Source: Gautieria morchelliformis
Taxonomy: Eukaryota; Basidiomycota; Agaricomycetes; Gomphales; Gomphaceae
Direction of reading: 5' to 3'
Length of the DNA: 64,000 bases
NCBI GenBank assembly: GCA_015179125.1
Contig: WHVA01000005.1
Location: 1 to 64,000 of the forward strand
This document shows, in pieces, positions 32,475-43,085 of the stretch (positions within the stretch are counted from its first letter, which is position 1; every line of letters begins with the position of its first letter). Under the pieces are notes generated by a model. It was given only the letters and a program-made list of their open reading frames with translations. It did not search any database and was not told the origin of the DNA. The position numbers and the translations under genes were made by a program.

Positions 32475-32752
32475 TGTGAGACTTAGTGGAAGGGTCATTA
32501 GAGTTTGAATGATCCCTTTTATGGGCGAGAGTAATGGTCAAGCATATACGGGGGAATCAGGGTGAGGTCAATATACTAATGATGCATGATGGAATGGAAT
32601 AGGTAACTAAGGGGACTCAGGCATGGGATCAAGCTCGGGTATGAGCTCGGGCTCGGGCTTAGAATCACAGTACTTGGGCACCAGTATCACAAGGCTCAGG
32701 CTTGGAAAAAGGCTGTACTGGTAGGTAACTGGCCTTTGGCCGGGTCCTTACA
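32475..32752 (-). mobile_element. 3' LTR (family A/B) with adjacent polypurine tract
   Basis: About 278 bp, plus-strand TGTGAGACTTAG...GGGTCCTTACA; in element orientation it starts TGTAAGGACC. The bases just outside on the plus side (32753-32765) read AAGGGGGAATAC on the minus strand, a polypurine tract, which makes this the 3' LTR of a minus-strand element. A related LTR lies at about 41620-42656. It begins 33 bp beyond the inner end of the left duplication arm. Confidence 0.65.
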
Positions 32753-34033
32753 GTATTCCCCCTTATGGCCGAGACCCTCGAGGCGGTAATATGAACAAGG
32801 TTTGCCTATCCTTGAATCTAGATCCTGGCCCAATGTTAAGTAGCCGGAAAGGTGAAGCTTAAATCGTAGTCGAGGTTAGATAAAAGAGGTTGGGTAGGAG
32901 GTAGCAAACCAAGTGCCAGCGAGTATGGTGCGCCCTCAAGCTCTCTTCAACTCTGCTGTCGATGTGGACAGCGCCAACTCTTGTTCTGTAATAAAAGCCT
33001 TTTAATAAATTGGACTGTATACTACGTATTGTAGTGTACAAATATCTCGGTAGACTGTTCCACTTAGGCTGGAGCGGCAGTGATCACAACAAAGGGCCTT
33101 AGACTGGGAATAGCACGGAAATGGACAGGGACAACTGTCTGATTGTTCAATGTACATGGGTATGTAAGGGCAACCTTACCGCTCGTGGAAAGTCACACAG
33201 AGCACTGGTAAGGGGGATCCAAAGTTATATAAGACACTACTTAGTAACTACATAGGCGACCTACACACCTGGTAAGGGGGATCCAAAGAGAATCGGGTGA
33301 GGATCCCCTTACCTAAGCAACTAACTATACAACTACTGAGCAGGCCAGACTACCGGACATGAACATAGGTGGGGGAGTATGGAACTCAAATTTAAGGAAA
33401 GGGAGGAACAGGCAAGGACAAGCAGGCGAGGAAGGCAGAAGATAACAGAAGATAAAGGAAATAAGAGGAACCACCAGGCTGTCCCCTGACAGGGTAGCTA
33501 CTTTATACTACTCGGAACACTAGCTAGTAGGTATTGAGATCGACTGTGGAGCGTGGGGGGATGTGTACATGTAAGTGAATGGCAGAATGGATGGGGATCG
33601 ATGCCCGGGGTTATGGCCAGGGTGGAGTTGAGTCATGGGGACGTGTCATACCTAAATATACAGGTATATACTATGGAACTAGTGGGGCATATGGGGATGG
33701 AGTGGGAAGATGGAGCCAAGCAATGGGTTGAGTATCAGCTAGGAATGAGGAGCAGGGGAAGTGGTGTGTAAGCGTGCGTGCGGGATCGGTTCGGGGCCGC
33801 TGATTCGTCTCGGGTTTCACAACACCAACAATGTGTTCAACCAGACTCTTCTCTCATAGGAGGATAGTTCCTCGGGTGAGGTATTGCCCGAGGTTCGTCA
33901 CAAGATAGCTCCGAGGCTCAGTGAGGCTGAGGCCATAGATATGCAGAAACCGTGGCAGGAAGGGCCAAAGGGCAAAAAAGTGAGTGTCCTCAGGATCCGT
34001 AGAGAACTTTGCTGACTTGAGTAGTACAAGTGT
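32753..34033. other. Transposon-derived spacer without a clear gene
   Basis: No coding region supported; presumably internal or flanking sequence of the LTR element at 32475-32752. GGTAAGGGGGATCCAAAG occurs twice near 33210 and 33268. Confidence 0.35.
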
Positions 34034-35357
34034 ATGCTCTTCGCGTACCACCCATCCAACCTGTCACTGTACAGGTACAAGCTCGCTGATGGCGGGCCTC
34101 ACAAGTGGCAGCTCGCGAGCAAGGCCGAAACGAGGTGCGCACGCTGCGAGGAGCGCAACTACACATGTCTGCGTGCCGTGAGCCTCGACTATGGTCTCAA
34201 CGACCTTGGGGCTTGCGTGTGGTGCTGGACACAGTTGTTGGGCTGTAGTATAGCCCATGGCCGCCACGGGGGAGGGCAAGGCGAGCGAGGGGAGAAAACC
34301 TGCACAGAGCGAGGAGAGCGAGGATGAGCCGAGGCCCAGGAAGGAGGCCAATGTCAGGGGACACCCTGTTTTCCATTTCCAGTTCCGACACCACACCCAG
34401 TTCCGACTCCATTTCCAACTCCACTTCCGGTTCCGATTCCATATCCGCCTCTGCTTTCGGAAATGATTCCGCTTCTGGGAGAACTTCCACCAGTTCTGTT
34501 CGCCTTGCCAGTTCCACTCCAATTTCCGACTTCCACTCTCGGAACAGTGTCGGAAATCAAGCGACTCACGTAATAGGTGGCATCAAGGGTCAATCAAGGG
34601 TCAGGGTGGTCAGGGAGATGCAGGGTTGATGGCGGGTGCCAAGTGTTGTCCCTGGCTGCACAGCGTAGTATAATACGGGCTCGCTGACATTGGGGGTCCT
34701 TAGACTTTTCTCTTTGGATTTCCCCTTGTCAGGTGAGAATCCCCTCTCTTGTATACTCTGTTCATTTATACATACTTTGGATTTCCCCTTGTCAGTTGTG
34801 TGGTAGTGTGATCTCCACAACCAGCCAGGGTTGCCCTTACAGCCAAGGTGCGGGATGAGGTTGAGGACGGTGACTCCAGTGACTGGGTTGAGCAGAATTT
34901 GGAGGTGAGGGTGGAGAGGATGGAAGCAAGGCAGAGTGAGGAGAAGGGAAGAGAGGTTCGGGAAGTGAGGCAGAGCGAGGAGAAGGGAAAGGAGGTTGAG
35001 GAAGGTTGGAAGCCTAAGAAGGAGAAGAAAACTAAAAGGTCGGAGCGAAGTGCGGAGATGAGGGTGTTGATAGCGGTGGTGAGGGATGTGGGGAAGAAGG
35101 TTGGCGAGGTTGGGGAGAGGGTGTGCGAGTTGCTGGGGGAGTTCAGGGCGGCGAATGACAGGATGAATAGGGAGGATGTGGAGTTCATGAGGATAAGGCG
35201 GAGGAGGAATTATTTGAAGCGGATGCAGGCAGCGAGGGACTTGGAGGAATATGGAGGGACTGGGGGCTTAGTGGAGCGGAGTAGTAGTAGTAATGAGGAG
35301 GAGATGGGCGAGGATAGCGAGGATAGTGAGGTGGAGGATATGAGGATGTTGGAGTAA
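34034..35357 (+). pseudogene. Cys-rich/coiled-coil gene disrupted by a solo LTR
   Basis: The first part (34034-34327) encodes a zinc-cluster-like pattern CARCEERNYTCLRA...GACVWC. A frame from 34257 (MAATGEGKASEGRKP...) runs to the LTR at 34352 and resumes in the same frame at 34847 (VRDEVEDGDSSDWVEQNLEV), through a long Glu/Arg-rich coiled coil (VEERMEARQSEEKG-like repeats, then FRAANDRMNREDVEFM) to a stop at 35357. Excising the LTR and one GCCAA copy restores the frame exactly at the join. The Cys-rich part is in another frame, so an intron or shift separates it. Genes with a Cys-pair head and Glu-rich coiled coil are common repeated ORFs in Agaricomycetes; function unknown. Confidence 0.6.
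34352..34841 (-). mobile_element. Solo LTR, Gypsy family C
   Basis: 490 bp, plus-strand ends TGTCAGGGGACACC and GGTTGCCCTTACA, flanked by a perfect 5-bp target duplication GCCAA (34347-34351, 34842-34846). The plus-strand right half matches 39498-39758, and its end matches 1-15. The left part holds degenerate TTCCGATTCC/ACTTCC-type short repeats. The segment GGATTTCCCCTTGTCAG occurs twice (about 34716 and 34779). Confidence 0.92.
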
Positions 35358-35480
35358 ACTAAAACTAATGTGGAGGAATAATGAAATCTTCTTGGTTTTA
35401 TCGGTGTTTTTGTTGATGGATTGTGAGGAACTTTTGTTATCTAACTACTGGGGGTCATGGGGTTAAGGCAAGGAAATTTA

Positions 35481-38400
35481 TCATAGCGCGGTCAAAGGTC
35501 CCGGCTTGCCCCGATAAGACTCGTGAAAGTCTGTGACCAGCTCCAAGGCATGATCAAGCTCGGAGGCGAGGATCCACGAGGTTTCTTCGTCGGTACCCTT
35601 GTAACCAGTCCACCTAACGAGGTAGAGTAACTTGCAGCTCTTCCGTCTGTTATCGATTTTAGAGTCAAGGATTTCCGGGAATTCAAACTTGGGCTCGCCA
35701 TCAATAACGACTGGGGGCAGAGGAGGCTGAACTCAGTTTGGAATGGTGTTGGGCAAGGCTGGTTCGAGCATGGATACGTGGAATACTGGGTGGACTGAAT
35801 GCATGTGTTCTGGAAGTTGAAGGGTGAAGGAGTGAGTACCTGCTTGGGAAATGATCTCAAAAGGACCCAAAAACTTCTCGGCGAGCTTCTTAGTGGGCTG
35901 AGTTGTTTTGAAGTACTGTGTCTTTACAAAGGCAAGGGATCCTACTTGGAAATCAGGGGCGGGCTTGTGACGAACACCAGCTGAGACTTGGTAGGTTTTC
36001 TGAGTCTCGAGGATAGCTCAGTGAAGTTCTTGGTGAAGCTCATCCAGGTCAACCACGAAGTCTCGAGCTCATGCCGAGGCGAGGTCACGCTCGGGGTGAA
36101 CCGCGAGGTTCGGGTGGTAACCCTTGTTAGCAAAGAATGGAGAGATGCCAGTGGTTGCGCTAGGCGCATTGTTGTAAGTGAACTCGGCGAGGGGAAGGAG
36201 TGAAGCCCAATTGGACTGCTGATAGTTGCAATAGATTCTGAGGTACTGTTCCAAGGTTTGGTTAGCATGCTCGGTTTGACCATCACCCTCGGGATGGTAT
36301 CCCAAGGTGAAATGCAACCGCATGTCCAAAGCCTTCCCTAGAGAATGCCAGAAGTGGGAGACAAACTCGGAACCCCTGTCCTAGGTGACGTGTGAGGGGA
36401 CTACATGCTTGGAAAAGACATGAAGGACGAAGAGGTGAGCGAGCTCTTGCGAGGTTATCTTGTCCGTGGTTGGGATGAAGATAACCTGCTTAGTGAAATG
36501 GTCAACAATCACTAGTATCGAGGTGAACTTGGATGAAGGTGGGAGCTGCTCAATGAAATCCATAGAGATGGAATTCCAAGGCTTCTTGGGAACGGGAAGT
36601 TGTTTGAGGAGACCATAGGGCTTGTGATGTTGTGGCTTGCTTCACATACAAGTGGTGCAAGTCTTGAAATACTCTTTGACAAAGGATCTAATCCCTGGTC
36701 AAGTATAGTCTGGTCGGATCAGCTCCAAGGTCTTATTGACCCTGAATTGTCCCGAGAGAATGTGGTCGTGATTGTACTGAAGGATGTGAACTCGAAGATC
36801 TTGGACCGCTGGAACATAGGTTCGGTTGTCAGGCTTGAGGAAGCCCTCGGGGTCTGTGGTCCATCTCGGGTCATTAACCAAGCCGATGTGCAACTTGGCT
36901 ATGGGGTCCGAGGAAAGGTTCGCTAGGATGTCAGCTCGGATCTGCTCGGTATCAAGCAGTGAAGCAGCTCAGAGTATGACAGGAGTGAGGTTAGTAGCTC
37001 TAAGGGACGATGCCAACTGGTGTTGAGTAAACACTGGTTGTAGGTTCTGTGGGTTTATGGTGGCATAGTCACTATTCCCCTCTTTAAGGTAGACGTCCCA
37101 TTGTCTAGTGAGTGAGTCAGGCTTGGTTCTGAGGTGGCCAGGTCGGAAACAGATGGTGAGGTTGAACTGAGAGAGGTATTCTGACCAACAAGCTTGTTGA
37201 CGGGTCAAGAGCTTTGTTGTTGAAAAGTGTTCGAGGTTCTTGTGATCAGTTATAATGTTGACAGGGTTGCCAGAACCCTCAAGGTAGTGTCTCCAGCGTT
37301 GAAAGGCTTCAAAGATTGCCAGGAGCTCCTTGTTGTGAACATCGTAGTTGAGCTCGGTAGAGGTGAACGTGCAGGAGTGGAAGGCGGCGGGATGAAGTTC
37401 GCCTTCCAAGGTTCACAATGATAAGATCGCTGCTAGGGTGTAATCTGAAGCATCAGTTTCTATGATTAGTGGGAGGTCAGGAATCCAGTGAGTAAGGATA
37501 GGAGCAGTGGTGAATGCCTTTTTCAACAAGTTGAAGGCTTGTCGACAATCCTCGGAAAAGTTCCAAGGGGTACCCTTGCGGGTAAGTCGGGTTAAGGGAA
37601 TGGTGATATCAGAGTAGTTGTGAATGAAATGTCGGTATAAATTAGCAAAACCAAGGAAGGATTGGATGTCGTGAACTTTGTGAGGTTCAGGCCAGTCTTG
37701 AATGACCTTTACCTTATCGTCCGCCATGGTGAGGCCCTCGGGAGAGAGAATGTAACCGAGAAATTCAACTGAGTCGTGATGAAACTCGCACTTGTCCTCC
37801 TTTGCAAAGAGGTTGTTGAGTCATAGTTGTCGCAGGACTTCCTTGACATGTTCAATATGTTTGGAGGGGTCACTAGAATAGATTAGGATGTCATCCAAGT
37901 ATACCACCACACAAACATCCAAAAGGTTGGCGAAAATCTCGTTCATGAATCTCTGGAAAGCAGCAGGGCCATTAGTGAGACCAAATGGCATAACCAACCA
38001 TTCAAAGGACCCATAGCGAGTCCTGAAGGCGGTTTTCCATTCATCACCCTCAGCCACTCATACGAGGTGGTAAGCATGACAAAGGTCAATCTTCGTATAG
38101 ATGTGAGCGTTCTTTGGAGCATCAAGTAAGTCAGCAATCAATGGCAATGGATACCAATCTTTTTTTGAAATTTTGTTTAAACCTCGGAAGTCGACGCACA
38201 ACTGAAGTGAGCCATCTTTTTGCGGACAAACAATACCGGTGCACCATGAGGTGAGCGTGAAGGTTGGATGAAACCGATGTTCAAATGCTCGTCAATGAAC
38301 TCGCGGGGTGCCTTGAGTTCGGAAGCGGAGAGGGAGTAGATAGGACTGATAGGTGGCGAGGTCCCTTCTTCAAGGTTAATCTTGATGTCGTGGGGTCGGT

Positions 38401-39490
38401 GGGGAGCTAGAGTGTCAGTGCATGATTTGCTGAACACATCTGCAAATTCGTGGTATACTTCGGGAACATGTTGTTTAATGTTCTCAGAAAGCTCGGGGGA
38501 GCCTTCTCCTGACATTGCTCCTCTGGCGAGGAGCTCAGGCGAAGCCAGGTTGAGTTGAAACACTTCAGATCCTTCTAATCTGGATGTGCACAGAAAAGTG
38601 GGTGCATTGATTAGGGAAACGAGTGGTGCTTGTAACTTCAGAGGTGAGGTCGAAGGTGGGGGCGAAGATGCCGTAGGCGAAGTTGAGGTCGTAGCCGAAG
38701 TGCAGTCGCCGTGGTCGCTGGAGTCGCAGTCAAATCGATGGTCTTGAAAGTAATACTGCCCAATACCCAGTCAATCAACAAATTGTAGCGGGTGAGCCAG
38801 TTGTGGCCAAGTACCACCGAGCAACTTGAATCGAGCGAGGTTACATAGAAGGTAACCCATTGTTGTTCGCCGGTCAGAAAACAGATACAGAGGTCTAGAG
38901 CTTGAGTAATGGTAGTGTTAGTACTACCGTCAAACAGTTTCAGGGGTATAGGAGAGACAGGATAAGCAGGCATAGAGTACTTCTGGACAAATTTGGATTC
39001 AATAAAACAATCAGAAGACCTGCAGTCAACTAATGCAACAAAAGAGACGTTGAGAAGTGAAGGCGAGGTTAGATCTACGTTAAGGGAATCTTTGGACAAT
39101 GAATGGGAAGCAGAACTGAGTCTGAGTACATGGGTGAGGTTACTGCAATCCTCAGATCATGTGGTTCTGAGGTTGCTACTTATTTTTTCACCTCCGTAAT
39201 GGAGGCCGAAGTTCCCTCGTTAGAGGTCTTCGTTGCCCGCCCTTTGGAACCGCTACCGTTGGTAGACTTGTTCTTCGGGCAGTTCTTGACTATGTGGCCC
39301 TTGGTGCTGCAGAGCAGGCAAAGGGGCCTTGGTTGATCCGACATTGGCGTTCGTCGGGAAGCAATTTACCGTCTTTCCTGAGCTTGCTTGAGATGTCGGG
39401 CTGCCTTTTGATGTTGGCCGAGGAGTTGTTGTTGGTCTTGTTGCAGTTCTTGTTGTTGCTAGAACCGCTGGAAGACTGATTGTTGTTAGC
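35481..39490 (-). pseudogene. Degenerate Ty3/Gypsy chromovirus gag-pol
   Basis: Minus strand, in order: C-terminal gag with CCHC knuckle CLLCSTKGHIVKNC (~39300); retropepsin with mutated active site ([12 protein letters not shown] instead of D-S/T-G); reverse transcriptase ([20 protein letters not shown], active site [11 protein letters not shown]); RNase H (LNYDVHNKELLAIFEAFQRW); integrase HHCC (HILQYNHDHILSGQFRVNKT), core (ILVIVDHFTKQVIF, DRGSEFVSHFW, LGYHPEGDGQTEHANQTLEQ); and a C-terminal chromodomain (LYLVRWTGYKGTDEETSWIL) ending at 35481. At least five stops or shifts break it, including a TAG just before DRGSEF. Most of gag, the PBS and the 3' LTR are missing. The chromodomain places it in the chromoviruses, which target histone marks in heterochromatin. 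Confidence 0.92.
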
Positions 39491-39497
39491 GGGTGAC

Positions 39498-39758
39498 TCC
39501 ACTCTCCGACTTCCGCTCTCGGAACAGTGTCGGGAGTTAAGCGACTCGCGTAGTAGGTGGCATCAAGGGTCGACCAAGGATCAGGGAGGTCAGGGGGATG
39601 CAGGGTTGATGGCGAGTGCCGAGTGTTGTCCCTGGCCACGGAACGTAGAATAATACGGGCTTGCTGACATTGGGGGTCCTTAGACTTTTCTCTTCGGATT
39701 TCCCCTTGTCAGTTGTGTGGTAGTGTGATCTCCACAACCAGCTAGGGTTGCCCTTACA
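39498..39758 (-). mobile_element. Truncated 5' LTR of the Gypsy element
   Basis: About 260 bp homologous to the right half of the solo LTR at 34352-34841. Its plus-strand end GGTTGCCCTTACA at 39758 is intact; the other half is lost and runs straight into gag C-terminal sequence, so a deletion removed the LTR 3' half, the primer binding site and most of gag. Its outer edge interrupts the LINE that follows. Confidence 0.8.
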
Positions 39759-41175
39759 GCAGTAGTGGTGTCTGACTTATGGAGGCAGGCAACTCACCAG
39801 GCTCACTGCTGTCCCCTTCAGCTGCAGCTTTGGCTTCTGCATCCACCTCATCATTCCCTTTCACATCATCATGCCTGGATACCCATGCCATGCTACTTTG
39901 AGCTCAGTGCAGCACCGCTGTGTTGGCTTGGCCATCCTATTGGCCATGTTGTGAATCTGCTCCATAATATCCTGGGCTGGTCTGGACCATATGTAGCCGA
40001 TCGACTGCATCACTGCCTGGTTTTCCAGAAGAATTGTTGTGGGGTTGACCCTTTTCTCCTTTGACAGCAGCTCCAGTGCCAGAGTCACCCCCCCTGCTTC
40101 TGCCTCATACATGTTGTGGTCAGCAAACAAGCACAGGTGGTACTTTAGAGCTGCTACCTGCTTCCCGCTCCTGCACAGTACTGCCACAGCCCCCGCTTGC
40201 CTGCCTAACCCTGTCCCATCTGCATAGAACCTGACACCTACTCTGTCACCCGCTTCACTCTCTTTGGACTCCTCCCTGGACTCTGCAATTTCTGTGACAA
40301 AGTGCTGCTCTGCATCAGGCGGCTGTAAGGTAGGGTGAATTGTCTCAAAGTTATCTGGCGGGAGCTGGAAGCTGTGGAGAAGCACGTGCAGGGGGGATGG
40401 GTGTTGCCTGACCAGGTGTCTGGGACAACACTGGCCAGTGCAGTGGGTGGGACCTTGGGAGAGTGACTAGGCAGGTGGCCACCGGGTGACAGACGTCTAA
40501 CATGAGCAACTCTATAGGTAGTACATTGGCATGGGCCTCCAGGACATCAGTAGCTGTCGTTTGCATTGGCCCCATGATGGCTATAGTCACTATTCATTGT
40601 ATGGAGGTCAGCTTATGTACCACCTGTACTGACCATTTAGTCTTTTTTGCCTTCTCAGTGGAGTGAACCAAGCATCCACTGCATAAGTGAACTTAGGTAT
40701 TGCCACTGCTCAGTAGAGTTGCCTCATTAGGCTCGCACAAACACCTGTGGATGGTTTAGATAGCCTGCAAAATAGCAACATCCACTTAGCGGCTTTACTG
40801 ATTGTTCTACCTGCACATTCCAACACAGCTCCTCATCCAGAAGCACCCCCAGGAACTTGTGAGCCAGTGTGGGCCTGATGACAGTGCCTTCATAGAGGAA
40901 GTGGGGCCTTGCCGTGGGCACTGTCTTTCCAGGTCTGGTCAGGTCTTGGATGCATCTCCTTGAGAACCCTACTGCTAGCCTGAGTCCACTCTTCAGCACT
41001 GCCCCTTTTCAACAGCATGGCCCTCAGGCCATCATAAGCCTCCTCATACATGTCACCCTCCATGTACAGATTAGCATCATCCACGGATGCCACTGCAGCC
41101 TGTCCCTTGCCATAAGGAATGTCAACAAGGTCAGCATTGTAGTACAGATAGAGGATCATGGACAGGGGGTCCCCC
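39759..41175 (-). pseudogene. Non-LTR (LINE) retrotransposon fragment, RT to RNase H
   Basis: Minus strand. 41175-41050 has EQGDPLSMILYLYYNADLVD and SVDDANLYMEG, the end of a reverse transcriptase with the FxDD box as ASVDDA; 40920-40730 has the conserved HKFLGVLLDEELCW. A stretch with several stops leads to an RNase H domain (YADGTGLGRQAGAVAVLCRS, YEAEAGGVTLALELL, ending DDVKGNDEVDAEAKAA at ~39800). Tad1-like order. Both ends are missing; the right-hand Gypsy LTR was inserted in its C-terminal end. Confidence 0.82.
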
Positions 41176-41619
41176 TGTTCCTAGGCTCAGCTGGGTCTGC
41201 AAGGGGTATGCCCAGTGATGGGGTGAATCGTCAGGAACATCAGAGAAACAGTGTTGTTCTGAGGTACCCATAGGGTGCAGGAACGAGTTATCATAGACAT
41301 AGCAAAAGATAGGGATACGTAGGGCATGTACAGTCTGAATATACTGTTACAACACAATCCATCAGAGGGGGATTGACCAAGCTCAGGAGCAAGACCCAAG
41401 GTGAGGTCTCAGGTTACAGAACAAGATTCTGGGAGAGAGGTTGGGAAAGGACTAGGCTTCAGCTTATGTGCTGTGCCGGCCCTACATACCAGTCCCAACT
41501 TCTTAGAGAAATGAATAAGAGGCAAGGTTTAGTTCAAGAGATGAAGGCTTAGAAACTAGCTAAGGATCAAAGGTGTACAAGAGTCAATATTCAGACTGAG
41601 GAGTAGGAGTGCATCCATG

Positions 41620-42656
41620 CAGGCTTGTATATGGGTGAGGGTAAGGGTCAGGGGTGAGCATATGCGGGGATAGTGGTGAGGTAAATATAACTAAGATAGA
41701 AGTCGTTTAAATGCGGCACCTTTACGTAATATGGGCGTCTATGTCACGTGATGCGCCAAATCTTCGATTTTGTGAAAGAAAAAAAAAAAAACCTTGGTTG
41801 AGACAGCATTTTGGTGAACCAGACTAAATAGACTCTCTTTTTATAATGCCTTTCCAAACTAGGATATAATTTTTGGAGGTGAAATATGATAGCTGTGGAA
41901 TGCCATGCAATAATATAATCTCTAAGCACTGAAAGCTGTCCAGAAGCAGCATCACCTCCTTCAGCTGCAAGTGAAGTGTGCTCCTTAATGTAAAGTATGT
42001 ACTCATCATCTGAATCCTCTGATTCCTCTGCAACCGTGACTGCAGTCTTTGGTGACCTTTGACGCATGGATTTGAGATTGTGGACTCGAGAAGCTTTATT
42101 TTTAGATTTTCGTCCCATCTTGTGGCTCAGATTGTTCAAATATAACTATTTTGAGAAGCGGAGGCCTAGGAGTGGTGGTGCGTTGTTTTTTCTTCGACCT
42201 CTGCAGCTGACAAATGTATCACGTGATCCGTCACGTGACCGCCAAATTCTGCGGTTCAAATATCGAAATTGCGTGGAATCACTCTAGGACATCAAAAAAT
42301 AATTTGGAATTTTTGTTGGGTCACACTTTGAACATCATATTTCTCCTCCAGTAATGTAGATATTTCCCAAGTCTCTCCTAGAAGTTGTAGCTATGCATAA
42401 CCCAAAGAGAATGTAGGAAGCATTTTGGCAAAAAATTTCTGCCTTCGAGAGTTATTGAGTTCACCGTTGGATGGTCCTGAGCTTACGTAAAGGTGCCGCA
42501 TTTAAACGACTTCTATCTTAAGTGATGCATGGTATAATGGAATAGACAGATAAGGAAATAGACCATGTGCTTAAGCTCATGCATGATATTCACAAGCCTC
42601 AGAAGGATGGCTAGGGTGTAACTGGTAAGTAACCGGCCAGAGGCCAGGTCCTAACA
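41620..42656 (-). mobile_element. LTR (family A/B) split by a DNA transposon
   Basis: The flanks of the 41694-42518 element, AGGGGTGAGCATATGCGGGG...AATATAACTA and AGTGATGCATGGTATAATGGAATAG...GGCCAGGTCCTAACA, join to a sequence homologous to the LTR at 32475-32752 (AGCATATACGGGGG...AATATACTAATGATGCATGATGGAATGG...GGGTCCTTACA). In element orientation it starts TGTTAGGACC at 42656. The far boundary below 41620 is unclear. Confidence 0.6.
41694..42518 (-). mobile_element. DNA transposon with 36-bp perfect TIRs (Tc1/mariner-like, non-autonomous)
   Basis: 825 bp between inverted repeats that begin AGATAGAAGTCGTTTAAATG and match perfectly over 36 bp (41694-41729, 42483-42518). TA flanks both ends (41692-41693, 42519-42520), and the paralogous LTR at 32475-32752 supplies an empty site with one TA, confirming the target duplication. 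One minus-strand frame, 42118-41744 (MGRKSKNKASRVHNLKSM..., then EESEDSDDEY), looks like the N-terminus of a transposase; the catalytic DDE part is absent, so it is a deletion derivative that would need a helper. TA target and TIRs fit the Tc1/mariner superfamily; family name is inferred. Confidence 0.85.
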
Positions 42657-42689
42657 CAAGCCACCACTTGATTAGACAGTCCTTTGTTC

Positions 42690-42910
42690 AGTTGTCAGAG
42701 ACAACCAGAAGGACTGGGCAAACAGGTGCCCAATGGTTGAGGTTGCCCTCAACAGCAATGTCAGTGCAATGACAGGGTTTGCACCCTTTGAGCTGAACCA
42801 TGGCTACATGCCATGGATAGACCTGCCCATGACCATGGACACTCCCTTCAGGGGAGTCTCCCAATTCACTCAACAGGCCCATTGGAACCTGATGACGGTC
42901 CAACACAACT
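42690..42910 (+). pseudogene. Gypsy integrase fragment
   Basis: Plus-strand segment VEVALNSNVSAMTGFAPFEL, NHGYMPWIDLPM and GVSQFTQQAHWNLM matches the end of the integrase core of another Ty3/Gypsy family, in opposite orientation to the chromovirus at 35.5-39.5 kb. Both ends are lost. Confidence 0.75.
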
Positions 42911-43085
42911 CACTAACAACTATGAGTGCTCATTTTCTACAATGTCATGATCATTGATTTTCTGTGGTCCTTGATCTACGCATCTCATGTCGAGGGCGTG
43001 GTTTCATTAAATTTATAAACAAACAAAACACGATGTAGTAAGGCATGTGATATAAGTTACAGAACCCGCCTCAAGACAGATAGAA
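42911..43085. other. 3' flank of the VPS45 gene
   Basis: Short spacer with no gene; border between the transposon block and the conserved gene block. Confidence 0.3.

Noticed and set aside
34848-35188. Minus-strand Ser/Leu-rich ORF opposite the coiled-coil gene
   Set aside because: It is the mirror of the Glu/Arg-rich plus-strand frame (GAG/CTC codons) and has no features of its own.
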